In this document: positions 8,920-17,431 of the stretch, in pieces
Numbering within the stretch: the stretch's first letter is position 1
Layout of the letters: each line of letters opens with the position of its first letter
From: Chryseobacterium aureum
GTDB lineage: Bacteria; Bacteroidota; Bacteroidia; Flavobacteriales; Weeksellaceae
Direction: 5' to 3'
Length of the DNA: 64,000 nucleotides
NCBI RefSeq assembly: GCF_003971235.1
Contig: NZ_CP034661.1
Span: forward strand, 3,658,001-3,722,000
Position numbers and translations under genes: made by a program
Notes under the pieces: model-generated
What the model was told of the DNA's origin: nothing
Databases searched by the model: none
The model's input: the letters and a program-made list of their open reading frames with translations, nothing else

Positions 8920-10491
8920 TTAAGCTAAATCTTTATTATAAAATGCTCCCTTGTTCTCTGTCATTTCCATAGACTGGCTAATGATGAGGTGGGCAACGGT
9001 TGTTAAGTTTCTTAATTCCGATAATTGAGGTGAAAGAATAGAGTAGTGGTAGATCTCATCCACGGCAGCTGCAATCTCCTGATGTTTCTGCGATGCCATA
9101 TTCAGACGTCTGTTGCTTCTTACAATACCAACGAGATCACTCATCATTTCCTGAAGCTGTTTTCTCAGGTAACTTACAATTACCATTTCGTCCATAATTT
9201 TCATTCCTTCTTCATTCCATTCCGGAACGGCTTTAAGGTCATCGAAGTTGAAATTATTTTCATTCAGAAGATTTACGGTCTTCATAGCAGCATTATGTCC
9301 AAAGACTAAACCTTCAAGCAATGAATTGGAAGCAAGCCTGTTGGCACCATGCAATCCTGAATTGGTGCATTCTCCCACGGCAAAAAGATTTCTGATGGAA
9401 GACTGTCCGTCCCTGTCTACTTCAATGCCCCCCATCAAGTAATGACATGCAGGAACAACAGGAATTAACTGGGTGAAAGGATCTATTCCTTCGTCTTTGC
9501 ATTTTTTGTAGATGTTCGGGAAATGTTCCAGGAATTTTTCATGATTCATTTCCTTGCAGTCTAACCCTACAAATTCGTCTCCGGTGATCTTCATTTCGGC
9601 GTCTATAGCTCTTGCAACAATATCTCGTGAGGCGAGTTCTTCGCGTTCATCATATTTATGCATGAATTTTTCGCCTCTTTTGGTTCTTAATTTTGCTCCG
9701 TCTCCACGAACGGCTTCTGAAATTAAAAACAGCATTCCATCCATTTTGCTATACAAAGCTGTTGGATGAAACTGGTAATACTGCATATTGGAAACCTTTC
9801 CTTTGGCACGGGCTACAAAAGCGATTCCGTCTCCTGTGGCAATGGTTGGGTTGGTGGTATTTTTATAAACATGTCCGGCTCCTCCTGTAGCGACCAGTGT
9901 TATTTTGGAAGTGATTTTTTTGATTGTTTTGGATTTTTCATCCAGAATATAAGCACCATAGCAGTGAATGTCGCCTTCGTTGAGTTCTTTTCCCGGAACG
10001 TGGTGCTGGGTAATGATATCAATCACATAATGATGGTCCAGGATTTCAATATTCGGGCTGTTTTTGGCGGTTTCCAGTAATGCCCTTTCAATTTCAAAAC
10101 CTGTAATATCTTTGTGATGGACGATTCTGTTTTCGGTATGGCCTCCTTCTCTTCCCAAAGCAAATTTACCATTCTTCATGTCAAACTGGGCCCCCCATTC
10201 TACAATTTCATTGAATCTTGCAGGGGCTTCCCTTACTACCATTTCTACCACATCACGCTTGTTTTCCCCGTCTCCGGCGCGCATGGTATCGTCAATATGT
10301 TTTTGGAAATTATCATTTTGAAAATCTGTAACCACTGCCAGACCGCCTTGGGCGTATTTGGTATTGCTTTCGTCTTCGTCAGATTTTGTTACAATAATGA
10401 TTTTGGCATCAGGGAGCTGTTCAGAAACTTTAATGGCATAGGAAAGTCCGGAAATACCGGAACCGACTACTAATACATCCGCTTTTATCAT
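8920..10491 (-). CDS. nadB: L-aspartate oxidase
   Basis: A 523-residue flavoprotein that oxidises L-aspartate to iminoaspartate, the first step of de novo NAD synthesis. The FAD-binding motif is VLVVGSGISGLSYA at residues 6-19. Other family motifs are KYAQGG (active-site loop), GGHTENRIVHHKD, the second FAD region ATGGAGHVYKNTTNP, QFHPTALY, EAVRGDGA and GLHGANRLASNSLLEGLVF. A C-terminal helical domain completes the succinate-dehydrogenase-like fold. Length is normal. It heads the nadB-unknown-nadC set. Confidence 0.97.
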   Translation of the reverse strand: MIKADVLVVGSGISGLSYAIKVSEQLPDAKIIIVTKSDEDESNTKYAQGGLAVVTDFQNDNFQKHIDDTMRAGDGENKRDVVEMVVREAPARFNEIVEWGAQFDMKNGKFALGREGGHTENRIVHHKDITGFEIERALLETAKNSPNIEILDHHYVIDIITQHHVPGKELNEGDIHCYGAYILDEKSKTIKKITSKITLVATGGAGHVYKNTTNPTIATGDGIAFVARAKGKVSNMQYYQFHPTALYSKMDGMLFLISEAVRGDGAKLRTKRGEKFMHKYDEREELASRDIVARAIDAEMKITGDEFVGLDCKEMNHEKFLEHFPNIYKKCKDEGIDPFTQLIPVVPACHYLMGGIEVDRDGQSSIRNLFAVGECTNSGLHGANRLASNSLLEGLVFGHNAAMKTVNLLNENNFNFDDLKAVPEWNEEGMKIMDEMVIVSYLRKQLQEMMSDLVGIVRSNRRLNMASQKHQEIAAAVDEIYHYSILSPQLSELRNLTTVAHLIISQSMEMTENKGAFYNKDLA

Positions 10492-10521
10492 ATGCTTGCT
10501 TTAGGTACAATCGTTTAAATA

Positions 10522-11148
10522 TTAAATAAATTTAAACAATTTTTCGTTTGGTTTTCTTACTTTTTTCATGTGCTGGAAGAGGTCTTCTTCAGAACGGTAG
10601 CCTAAAGCGAGGGTTACGGTTACTTTTTCTGCTTCGGGATTTATATGGAGAATTTCTTCTATAAGATCCTGACGGAAGCCTTCCATAGGACAGGAGTCTA
10701 TATTTTCAATAGCAGCAGCATACATGAGATTGGCTAATACTATATATGACTGTTTTTCTGCCCAGTTAAAAATTTCATCCTGTGTTTTTTGTGTAATATG
10801 CTGATTAATGCTGTTTCTGAACGGATCCAGTTTTTCAATGGGAGTATCCCGTACTTCAGAAATATGATTAAAATAGCCCCGGATATAATTCTCTTCAATA
10901 ATTTTCTTGGAAATAATGACAATAAGATGAGAACAGGTGGAGATCTGAGAAGGATTATAGAAGGCAGGAATCAGTTTCTGTTTCATATCTTCACTCTGAA
11001 CAACCACGATTTTGTAGGGCTGAAGTCCCAGCGAACTGGCAGACAGCTTTCCTGACTCAAGAATGTTGTGAAGAGTTTCCTGAGGAATAATCTGATGGTT
11101 GAATTTTTTTACAGAATATCTTCTGCTTAAAGCTTCCAAATAATTCAT
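10522..11148 (-). CDS. NAD(P)H-dependent nitroreductase-family oxidoreductase
   Basis: A 208-residue FMN-dependent enzyme of the NfsB-like nitroreductase family. The start MNYLEALSRRYSVKKF carries the FMN phosphate-binding Arg/Ser pair, SASSLGLQPYKIVVV is the conserved FMN/dimer region, and DSCPMEGF and VTLALGYRSEED are typical near the C-terminus. Such enzymes reduce quinones and nitro compounds; the natural substrate is unknown. A promoter box ends 4 nt before the ATG. Confidence 0.88.
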   Translation of the reverse strand: MNYLEALSRRYSVKKFNHQIIPQETLHNILESGKLSASSLGLQPYKIVVVQSEDMKQKLIPAFYNPSQISTCSHLIVIISKKIIEENYIRGYFNHISEVRDTPIEKLDPFRNSINQHITQKTQDEIFNWAEKQSYIVLANLMYAAAIENIDSCPMEGFRQDLIEEILHINPEAEKVTVTLALGYRSEEDLFQHMKKVRKPNEKLFKFI

Positions 11149-11152
11149 AGGA

Positions 11153-11160
11153 CAAATTTA
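11153..11160 (-). promoter_or_regulatory. TAnnTTTG -7 box of the nitroreductase gene, 4 nt before ATG
   Basis: Reads TAAATTTG on the minus strand with four bases before the ATG at 11148, predicting a leaderless transcript. Confidence 0.5.
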
Positions 11161-11214
11161 AGAATTGAATGTGAATAAAATGTCTTTAAAATGAAATATC
11201 TCCTGCCTGTATAT

Positions 11215-11245
11215 ACAAAAAATCACCCCGGCATGCGGGGTGATT
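11215..11245 (-). terminator. Intrinsic terminator of the first lectin-like T9SS gene
   Basis: A 10-bp stem (11221-11230 with 11236-11245), a 5-nt loop, then a run of T on the minus strand. It lies 25 bp beyond the stop at 11270. Confidence 0.88.
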
Positions 11246-11269
11246 CTTTTCATGTGCTGGAAAGTGTAA

Positions 11270-13528
11270 TTATTCTCTGTTTTTTACAATAATCCAGCCT
11301 GAGAATTTTATCGGTGTGCTGTTTTTATTATTTTCATTCCATGAAACAGAATACCAGTAATTGCCCGTAGGAACTTTTTTACTTCCATTGGTAGTTCCTG
11401 CCCATTTGTAACCATTGGTTTTATCTGCCTGGAACATCTTGTAACCATATCTGTCAAAGATGGCTATTTCAAGGTTCTGCTTATTGGCTAATGCAGAATA
11501 ATCAACGAAATCATTAATACCGTCATCATTAGGGGTAATTACATTAATCAGATTAGGAACTGTAATGTTAATTTCAACAGGAACACAATTGTAAGCGTCT
11601 CTTACATATACTTTGGCTTCTCCTCTGGCAATATTGGTAAAAACATTAGAATCCTGCCAGTTAATATTATCCATAGAATACTGATAAGAAGGAGTTCCGC
11701 CATTGGCATAGATTGTTACAGTACTTCCTGAAATGTCAACAGTAGTAATAACCGGATTGTCAGAAGGGTATACTGTTACTTTTTGTGTAGCGATACAATC
11801 TCCTGTTTTAAGCTTTACCCAATATGTGCCTACTCCAACATTCTTGATAGACTGTGTGGTAGCTCCTGTGCTCCATTCATAGCTTTTGAATCCTGCTCCT
11901 GCATCTAAGGTTGTGGTATTTTCAATACAGATTGTCTGGTCGTGTAAAGTTCTTGAGAAAACAGGAGGTATTACCGTAAGGGTAACTTTAGCAATGGCAT
12001 AACATCCATTTGAACTGAAAACTTTAATATATGCTACTCCGTTAGGGGCAATGTATGCTGTAGGAGTAGAGATTGCGTTGGTTCCGCTGATAGCGTCGGT
12101 CAGGGATGGGTAATACTCTTTTGTAAGCCCGCCCTGGGAAACTACGGCTGCTACGAGATTGAAAGAAGCCATAGAAGGATTGGCCTCAATAAAACATGAT
12201 TTTATCTCAACATCATTGACAACTACGACGGGATAAATGTTCAGGGTAATTTTGGAGGTGCTTACGCAGCCCTGAGGGGTTGTAACCTTTACATATATTG
12301 TAGCAGCTGCAGATGCATAGGCAGAAGGATTGGTAATTTGATTCGTGCCGTTATTCAGGTCATACAGTGTTGGGTAAAACTCCTTGGTTACTCCGGCAAC
12401 AGTAGTTACAGCGGCAGTGTTGAGGTCAAAGGTTGCTGTTCCTGCATTGTTGTTGTTACATCCTGTCAGGGTGGCATCTGTTGCGGCAAATGGGGTAGGG
12501 TTAAGCTGTATCACTCCGTCACCATTATCACAAAGAGTAGAGCTGGGATCTTTTACAATCACTTTTATCGTCGTGTTTCCTGAATACTGGAAGGCCGTAG
12601 GATTGGCAATAGGGGTAGAGCTTCCCAAAACATAATAAGTGAAAATATAGTTTCCGGGATTATTTACAAATTGAGAATTATAAGAAGTAAGGTCTACCGT
12701 ACCATTTCCTGTTGCGGGATTTGTACATACGAACGGGCTGATCGTATTACTTAGAATAGGAACTTTATCTACGAAAACTTTAACGTCTTTTATGGAATGT
12801 CTTGCGCTGGCACCCCCGGTTGCTGCGGAGAAACCAAAATATCCCTGGGACATTCCTACTGCGCCTCCTGAAGGGGCAAATGATTGGTCTACAATCAATA
12901 CACCATTGATTCTTACTTTGATAATCCAGTTTGTTGGGTTGGTAAGATCGGTTTCCCCATTCACTTCAACATGTCTGTAAGTATCTCCTACAAAAGGCTG
13001 AGTGGCAATAAGGTCCGGAGAGTGGAAAGTACTTCCAGGAGTGGTATTGTATTCAATATTGTTGCCTGCTGTGTTATTGGTCCCGTAAAGGATATGAACT
13101 TTACTCATTTGTCCTTCCGTGGTATTATTGAAAATGTCGAAACCTACCATCAGTCCGGATGCATTGGCCGGAATACCTAATCCACCTCCTGATACAAATC
13201 CTGTTGGGGGATTGGCGAGGTACCAGAAAGTAAAGCCATCTCCTTTCCCGAATTGGGTCGTTCCGTTTCCGTCAATTCTAAAATCGAATTCCACTTTCCA
13301 TTTATCACAATAGCTTAGTGTGATAGGAGTGGATAATTTTACTGCTCCGTATTTACTGGTTTGATCGGTGGTGAGCCTTACAAAGTCCCCGCTTACAACG
13401 GCGTCAGATACAAGATCCCAGCCTGTTGTATTTACGGGGTTTCCGGTAAGTTGATAGGTTTGTGAAAATACTCTTCCAGGCAAGCATAATAATATAGTCA
13501 GAATAAAAATGAGTATACTTTTTTTCAT
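11270..13528 (-). CDS. Secreted T9SS type B protein with L-type lectin-like N-terminus
   Basis: 752 residues. A signal peptide (residues 1-22) is followed by an L-type lectin-like beta-sandwich (about 30-255; motifs VEFDFRIDG, GDGFTFWYLANPP, LMVGFDIFNN, YFGFSAATGG). Two or more repeats of about 85 residues follow (YYPTLxDLNxGTNxI ... YVKVTTPQGC), then an Ig-like unit (TTLDAGAGF, YEWSTGATTQSI, GTYWVKLKTGDC). The C-terminal 90 residues (NLINVITPNDDGINDFVDYS, IFDRYGYKMF, PTGNYWYSVSWNENN, GWIIVKNRE) are the CHU_C / type B T9SS sorting domain. The protein should be exported across the outer membrane by the gliding-linked T9SS. The ligand is unknown. It is a full-length paralogue of the 13690 gene. 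Confidence 0.9.
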   Translation of the reverse strand: MKKSILIFILTILLCLPGRVFSQTYQLTGNPVNTTGWDLVSDAVVSGDFVRLTTDQTSKYGAVKLSTPITLSYCDKWKVEFDFRIDGNGTTQFGKGDGFTFWYLANPPTGFVSGGGLGIPANASGLMVGFDIFNNTTEGQMSKVHILYGTNNTAGNNIEYNTTPGSTFHSPDLIATQPFVGDTYRHVEVNGETDLTNPTNWIIKVRINGVLIVDQSFAPSGGAVGMSQGYFGFSAATGGASARHSIKDVKVFVDKVPILSNTISPFVCTNPATGNGTVDLTSYNSQFVNNPGNYIFTYYVLGSSTPIANPTAFQYSGNTTIKVIVKDPSSTLCDNGDGVIQLNPTPFAATDATLTGCNNNNAGTATFDLNTAAVTTVAGVTKEFYPTLYDLNNGTNQITNPSAYASAAATIYVKVTTPQGCVSTSKITLNIYPVVVVNDVEIKSCFIEANPSMASFNLVAAVVSQGGLTKEYYPSLTDAISGTNAISTPTAYIAPNGVAYIKVFSSNGCYAIAKVTLTVIPPVFSRTLHDQTICIENTTTLDAGAGFKSYEWSTGATTQSIKNVGVGTYWVKLKTGDCIATQKVTVYPSDNPVITTVDISGSTVTIYANGGTPSYQYSMDNINWQDSNVFTNIARGEAKVYVRDAYNCVPVEINITVPNLINVITPNDDGINDFVDYSALANKQNLEIAIFDRYGYKMFQADKTNGYKWAGTTNGSKKVPTGNYWYSVSWNENNKNSTPIKFSGWIIVKNRE

Positions 13529-13640
13529 AATGGATGGATTGTGATGTTATACTTAATCTTAGATATAAAATTGTTTTTTAGTTTTTTGAATGGTTTTTTA
13601 GAAGGAATTTTCCTTCCCAATCTCTGATTGGGCATATCCT

Positions 13641-13680
13641 TTTTTAATACCAAAACTACCCCGGGCGAGGTAGTTTTTGG
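13641..13680 (-). terminator. Hairpin, probable terminator of the second lectin-like T9SS gene
   Basis: Arms 13652-13660 and 13669-13677 pair over 9 bp. The 3' arm on the minus strand is T-rich but no T run follows, so it is weaker than the others. Confidence 0.5.
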
Positions 13681-13689
13681 TAATAAAAT

Positions 13690-15948
13690 TTATTCTCTGT
13701 TTTTAACCAATACCCAGCCTGAGTATTTAGTTTCAGTATTGTCTTTATTGTTTTCGTTCCATGAGATGGTGTACCAGTAGGTTCCTGTAAGGATTTTTTT
13801 ACCGGAAGCCGTTCCGTCCCAAGTGAAGTTTCTCATTTTCCCGGCTTCATACAGTTTGTTGCCATATCTGTCATAAACAATGAAGGTCAGGTTTTTTTTG
13901 TAAGCGAGTGCAGAGTAATCAATGAAGTCATTTATATTATCGCCGTTTGGAGTGATCGCATTGATTAGATTGGGAACAGTAATCTGAATTTCAACAGGGG
14001 TACAGTTATAGAAATCTTTTACATACACTTTTACTTCTCCTCTTGCCAATCCGGTAAATACATTGCTGGTCTGCCAATTGGCTCCATCCAGAGAAAACTG
14101 ATAGGGAGGTTTTCCTCCTGCTACATTTACAGTGATTGTGTTGTTGTCAATATCTATGCTGGAGATTACAGGGTTTGCAGATGCTTTTACATTGACAATC
14201 TGTGTCGTGATACAGTTTCCTGTTTTAAGTTTTACCCAGTAAGTGCCTACTCCTACATCTTTAATAGATGAGGTGGTGGCCCCGGTGCTCCATTCATAGC
14301 CGTCAAATCCAGGACCTGCATCAAGATCTGTTTTCTCACCAATACAAATGGTTTTGTCCTTTAAAACAGAAGATGGTGTAGGCGGTAATACAATGAGGTT
14401 GATTTTAGCAATATTAAAACATCCGTTGGCATCCGTTACTTTTGCAAACACAGCAGTACTTGTAGATAAATACTGAAGAGGGTTCATAATTTCATTCACA
14501 CCGTCTAAAGCATTGGCTACAGAAGTGTAATATTTTTTGGCAGCGCCGGTTCCTAAAGGAGTAACATCTGCGGAAGTTAAGTTAAAGATTGCACTGGTAA
14601 TATTATTTTCAATGAAACAAGATCTTAAAGTAGCTTCTTTTACAGGCGTATCCGCATAGAATGCCAATGTGATTTTTGCGGAACCTGTACACCCCTTTGG
14701 TGTTGTTACCTTTACATACACTACTCCCGGAGCAGACAGGTAATTGCCTGGGTTTTGAATTTCATTGGTATCCGCATTAAGATCTGCAAGCGTTTTGTAA
14801 TATTTTTTGGTAACCCCCGGAACAGTGGTAACAGGTGCGGTATTTAGATTGAAAGCAGCAGTTCCTGCTTTGTTATTATTACATACCGTAATCGTTTTGT
14901 CTTCTGCTTTGAAAGGGGCCAGAACCAATAAGATTTTACCGTCCGGATTATCACAAAGGAGCCCTGCATTATCTTTAATGACCACTGTAACCGTTGCATT
15001 AGCATTAAACTGATAATTGGCTGGATTGGCAATAGGCGTTGAGCTTCCGAATGGATAATAGGTAAATGTATAATTCGAGGGATTGCTCACAAATTGCGAA
15101 TTGAAAGTGGTCAGGTTCACAGACCCATATCCTGTTGTAGGATTAGGACAGAAAGACTGTGTTGCTGAATTCTGTAAAATAGGAACTTTATCGGTATAAA
15201 TTTTTACATTTTTAATAGAATGCCTTGATCTTGCCGCTCCGGTAGATGCTGAAAATCCAAAATATCCTACAGTCATAGAAGCTGCTGTACCGGAAGGAGC
15301 AAAAGACTGATTGCAAATTACATTACCGTCCATTGTTATTTTGATGATCCAGTTGGTAGGAGTGGCGGGATCTACCTGAGCCGTAACTTCCACATGCTTG
15401 AAAGTAGAACCCTGAAAAGGTTGGGTAGTATTCAGATCTGGTGAGTGAAAGGAGCTTCCCGGCACATTGAAGAATTCTACATTATTGGTATCTGTTGTAT
15501 TCTGAACCTGTCCGTACGCAACATGAACTTTGCTCATGGTGGCTGCCGTTGTATTGTTGTATGTGTCGAATCCTACAATAAAACCGATGGCATTTTGAGA
15601 GACTCCAAGACCTGATCCTAATACACTTGCAACGGGCGGATTGGCGAGATACCAGAAGGCAATTCCATCTCCGTTGAAAGTTTGGTTAGAATCCATTCTG
15701 AAATCGAATTCCACCCTCCATTTGTCACAGTATTTTAAGTTGATTGGATCATTCAGCCTGATAGAACCGGATTGGTTGTTGGTATCCGGAGTGAGCTGAA
15801 TAAAATCTGTGTTTACCTGCGTAGGAGAGACCATCGTCCATCCAGTAGTAGTCACTGGGTTTCCGGCAAGCTGATAAGTCTGGGCAAAGGACTTCCCGGC
15901 TATACAGAGTAAAAAAACAGATAAATACAATAATAGATTTTTATTCAT
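13690..15948 (-). CDS. Second secreted T9SS type B protein with lectin-like N-terminus
   Basis: 752 residues, the same length and domain order as the 11270 gene: signal peptide, lectin-like domain (VEFDFRMDS, GDGIAFWYLANPP, FIVGFDTYNN, YFGFSASTGA), YYxT/VKVTTPKGC repeats, an Ig-like YEWSTGATTSSI unit, and a type B C-terminus ending in SGWVLVKNRE. The two proteins are alike along their whole length, so this is a tandem duplication. Both would be secreted by T9SS and anchored or released at the cell surface. A separate terminator downstream suggests each copy is its own transcription unit. Confidence 0.9.
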   Translation of the reverse strand: MNKNLLLYLSVFLLCIAGKSFAQTYQLAGNPVTTTGWTMVSPTQVNTDFIQLTPDTNNQSGSIRLNDPINLKYCDKWRVEFDFRMDSNQTFNGDGIAFWYLANPPVASVLGSGLGVSQNAIGFIVGFDTYNNTTAATMSKVHVAYGQVQNTTDTNNVEFFNVPGSSFHSPDLNTTQPFQGSTFKHVEVTAQVDPATPTNWIIKITMDGNVICNQSFAPSGTAASMTVGYFGFSASTGAARSRHSIKNVKIYTDKVPILQNSATQSFCPNPTTGYGSVNLTTFNSQFVSNPSNYTFTYYPFGSSTPIANPANYQFNANATVTVVIKDNAGLLCDNPDGKILLVLAPFKAEDKTITVCNNNKAGTAAFNLNTAPVTTVPGVTKKYYKTLADLNADTNEIQNPGNYLSAPGVVYVKVTTPKGCTGSAKITLAFYADTPVKEATLRSCFIENNITSAIFNLTSADVTPLGTGAAKKYYTSVANALDGVNEIMNPLQYLSTSTAVFAKVTDANGCFNIAKINLIVLPPTPSSVLKDKTICIGEKTDLDAGPGFDGYEWSTGATTSSIKDVGVGTYWVKLKTGNCITTQIVNVKASANPVISSIDIDNNTITVNVAGGKPPYQFSLDGANWQTSNVFTGLARGEVKVYVKDFYNCTPVEIQITVPNLINAITPNGDNINDFIDYSALAYKKNLTFIVYDRYGNKLYEAGKMRNFTWDGTASGKKILTGTYWYTISWNENNKDNTETKYSGWVLVKNRE

Positions 15949-16112
15949 GTAGATGGGACTTTTATTACGATGTAAAGATATTAAATCCCGTTTGAATAAT
16001 ATGTATTTAATGTTAATTTTGTTAAAAAATTTAATTATTTTTTAATAAATTAAGCTTCTTATGATGAAATGGTAAATATTAGGAGCGTGGTTTAGATTGT
16101 TTTTAATTAAGC

Positions 16113-16589
16113 TTAAAATAGAGAATTGCTATCGAGGCTCTCAAAATAAGTATCTATTTCAAGATCGGGTGAACTAGCGGCGGCAACGGCTAATTTATCG
16201 CAAAGCTCGTTTTCAAAATGTCCTGCATGTCCTTTTACCCAATGCATTTTAGGCTTGTGTTTATTGTAGAGCTCAACAAATTTTTTCCACAGGTCTGGAT
16301 TTTTTACATTTTTCCAGCCTCTTTTGATCCATCCTGCAATCCAGTTTTGGTTAATAGCATCAGATACATACTTGCTGTCAGTATACACGTGGATTTCATT
16401 TTCTGTAGATTTCAGTTTTTCCAATGCTGTAATGACTGCCAGAAGTTCCATTCTGTTGTTGGTGGTCTTTCGAAAACCTTTTGAAAATGTTTTCTGATAA
16501 TTTTTTTCAGGGACACGCATGAGAATTCCGTATCCGCCTTTTCCCGGATTTCCGCTGCAAGCCCCATCGGTATAAATTTCGATTCTCAA
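16113..16589 (-). CDS. rnhA: Ribonuclease HI
   Basis: A 158-residue enzyme that cuts the RNA strand of RNA-DNA hybrids. The catalytic acids are all present: Asp8 (YTDGACSGNPG), Glu48 (NRMELLA), Asp71 (VYTDSKYV) and Asp131 (ENELCDKLA), with the flexible-loop His121/His124 in KGHAGH. The basic handle region GWIKRGWKNVKNPDLW is kept. It starts 3 bp after the LRR gene and is probably the last gene of a dnaB-LRR-rnhA operon. Confidence 0.97.
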   Translation of the reverse strand: MRIEIYTDGACSGNPGKGGYGILMRVPEKNYQKTFSKGFRKTTNNRMELLAVITALEKLKSTENEIHVYTDSKYVSDAINQNWIAGWIKRGWKNVKNPDLWKKFVELYNKHKPKMHWVKGHAGHFENELCDKLAVAAASSPDLEIDTYFESLDSNSLF

Positions 16590-16592
16590 ATC

Positions 16593-17420
16593 TTAAATAT
16601 TTAAAAACTGTTTTTTCAATTCTGAAAAAGTGTAATGTTCGAAAAGATTGGAATTAAAGTTTTCAAAATCATTATCAAAAGCGCTGAAATTTTTTAGGGT
16701 CTTATGTTTAAAAATTGACTTGTCTAAGTATTTCAGATTATTATGACATATATTAACTTCAATCAAATTAGGTAACTCAAAAATTAAAGAAGGAATTTCA
16801 GCAAAATTATTTGAATTTAAGTTTAAGATTTTAAGATTTTCTAAAAGATTAAAATCAGTAGGTAACTGATTTAATTTGTTATATGACAGATCAAGATATT
16901 CTAGTTTTTTTAATTTTGAAATTCCGTTTGGGATTCGAATTACTTCTCGGCAATTAAATCGTAAATATTTCAACTCTGTCAGATCATATATTTCTTCTGG
17001 AAATATAGATGCTCTTTTATAAATCGAAAGACGATCATTACTTGATTCTTTACAAGTTTTAATTTCCTTTATAATTTCTCTTTGCCCAAACATTCTGTTA
17101 TTACGTTGATAATATAATACAATATTATTGTAGTCTAAAGGATTTTCTGCTAAATCAAAATTTTCTAAATAGGGCATGTTTAGGAGTGTTGAGTCAGAAA
17201 TTTCTTTTATATTGTTATTATAAAGGTAAAGATGTTTTAAGTTTTTTAAATTTATGATTTCATTAGGTAACTTTGAAATTTTGTTATTCATTAATTTCAA
17301 AGTCTCTAATTGATCTAATTGAAAAATTTCAAAAGGTATTTCATTTAACCCCATATTGGATAAATTTATTTCTTTTGATTGATTTTCTTTTGCCTGAATA
17401 ATTAAATCTAAATAACTCAT
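16593..17420 (-). CDS. Leucine-rich repeat protein in the dnaB-rnhA operon
   Basis: A 275-residue protein made almost entirely of LRRs of the LxxLxLxxNxIxxLPxx type. About four repeats cover residues 15-110 (LETLKLMNNKISKLP, LKHLYLYNNNIKEI) and four more residues 150-250 (LEYLDLSYNKLNQLP, LKILNLNSNNFAEIP). An irregular middle holds KEIKTCKESSNDR. There is no signal peptide or membrane segment, so it is likely cytoplasmic. It sits 11 bp after dnaB and 3 bp before rnhA. Its GC content is about half that of the adjacent dnaB segment I counted (roughly 23% versus 52% over 60-base samples), which suggests later insertion. The partner is unknown. Confidence 0.8.
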   Translation of the reverse strand: MSYLDLIIQAKENQSKEINLSNMGLNEIPFEIFQLDQLETLKLMNNKISKLPNEIINLKNLKHLYLYNNNIKEISDSTLLNMPYLENFDLAENPLDYNNIVLYYQRNNRMFGQREIIKEIKTCKESSNDRLSIYKRASIFPEEIYDLTELKYLRFNCREVIRIPNGISKLKKLEYLDLSYNKLNQLPTDFNLLENLKILNLNSNNFAEIPSLIFELPNLIEVNICHNNLKYLDKSIFKHKTLKNFSAFDNDFENFNSNLFEHYTFSELKKQFLNI

Positions 17421-17431
17421 CCTTTTAAAAT

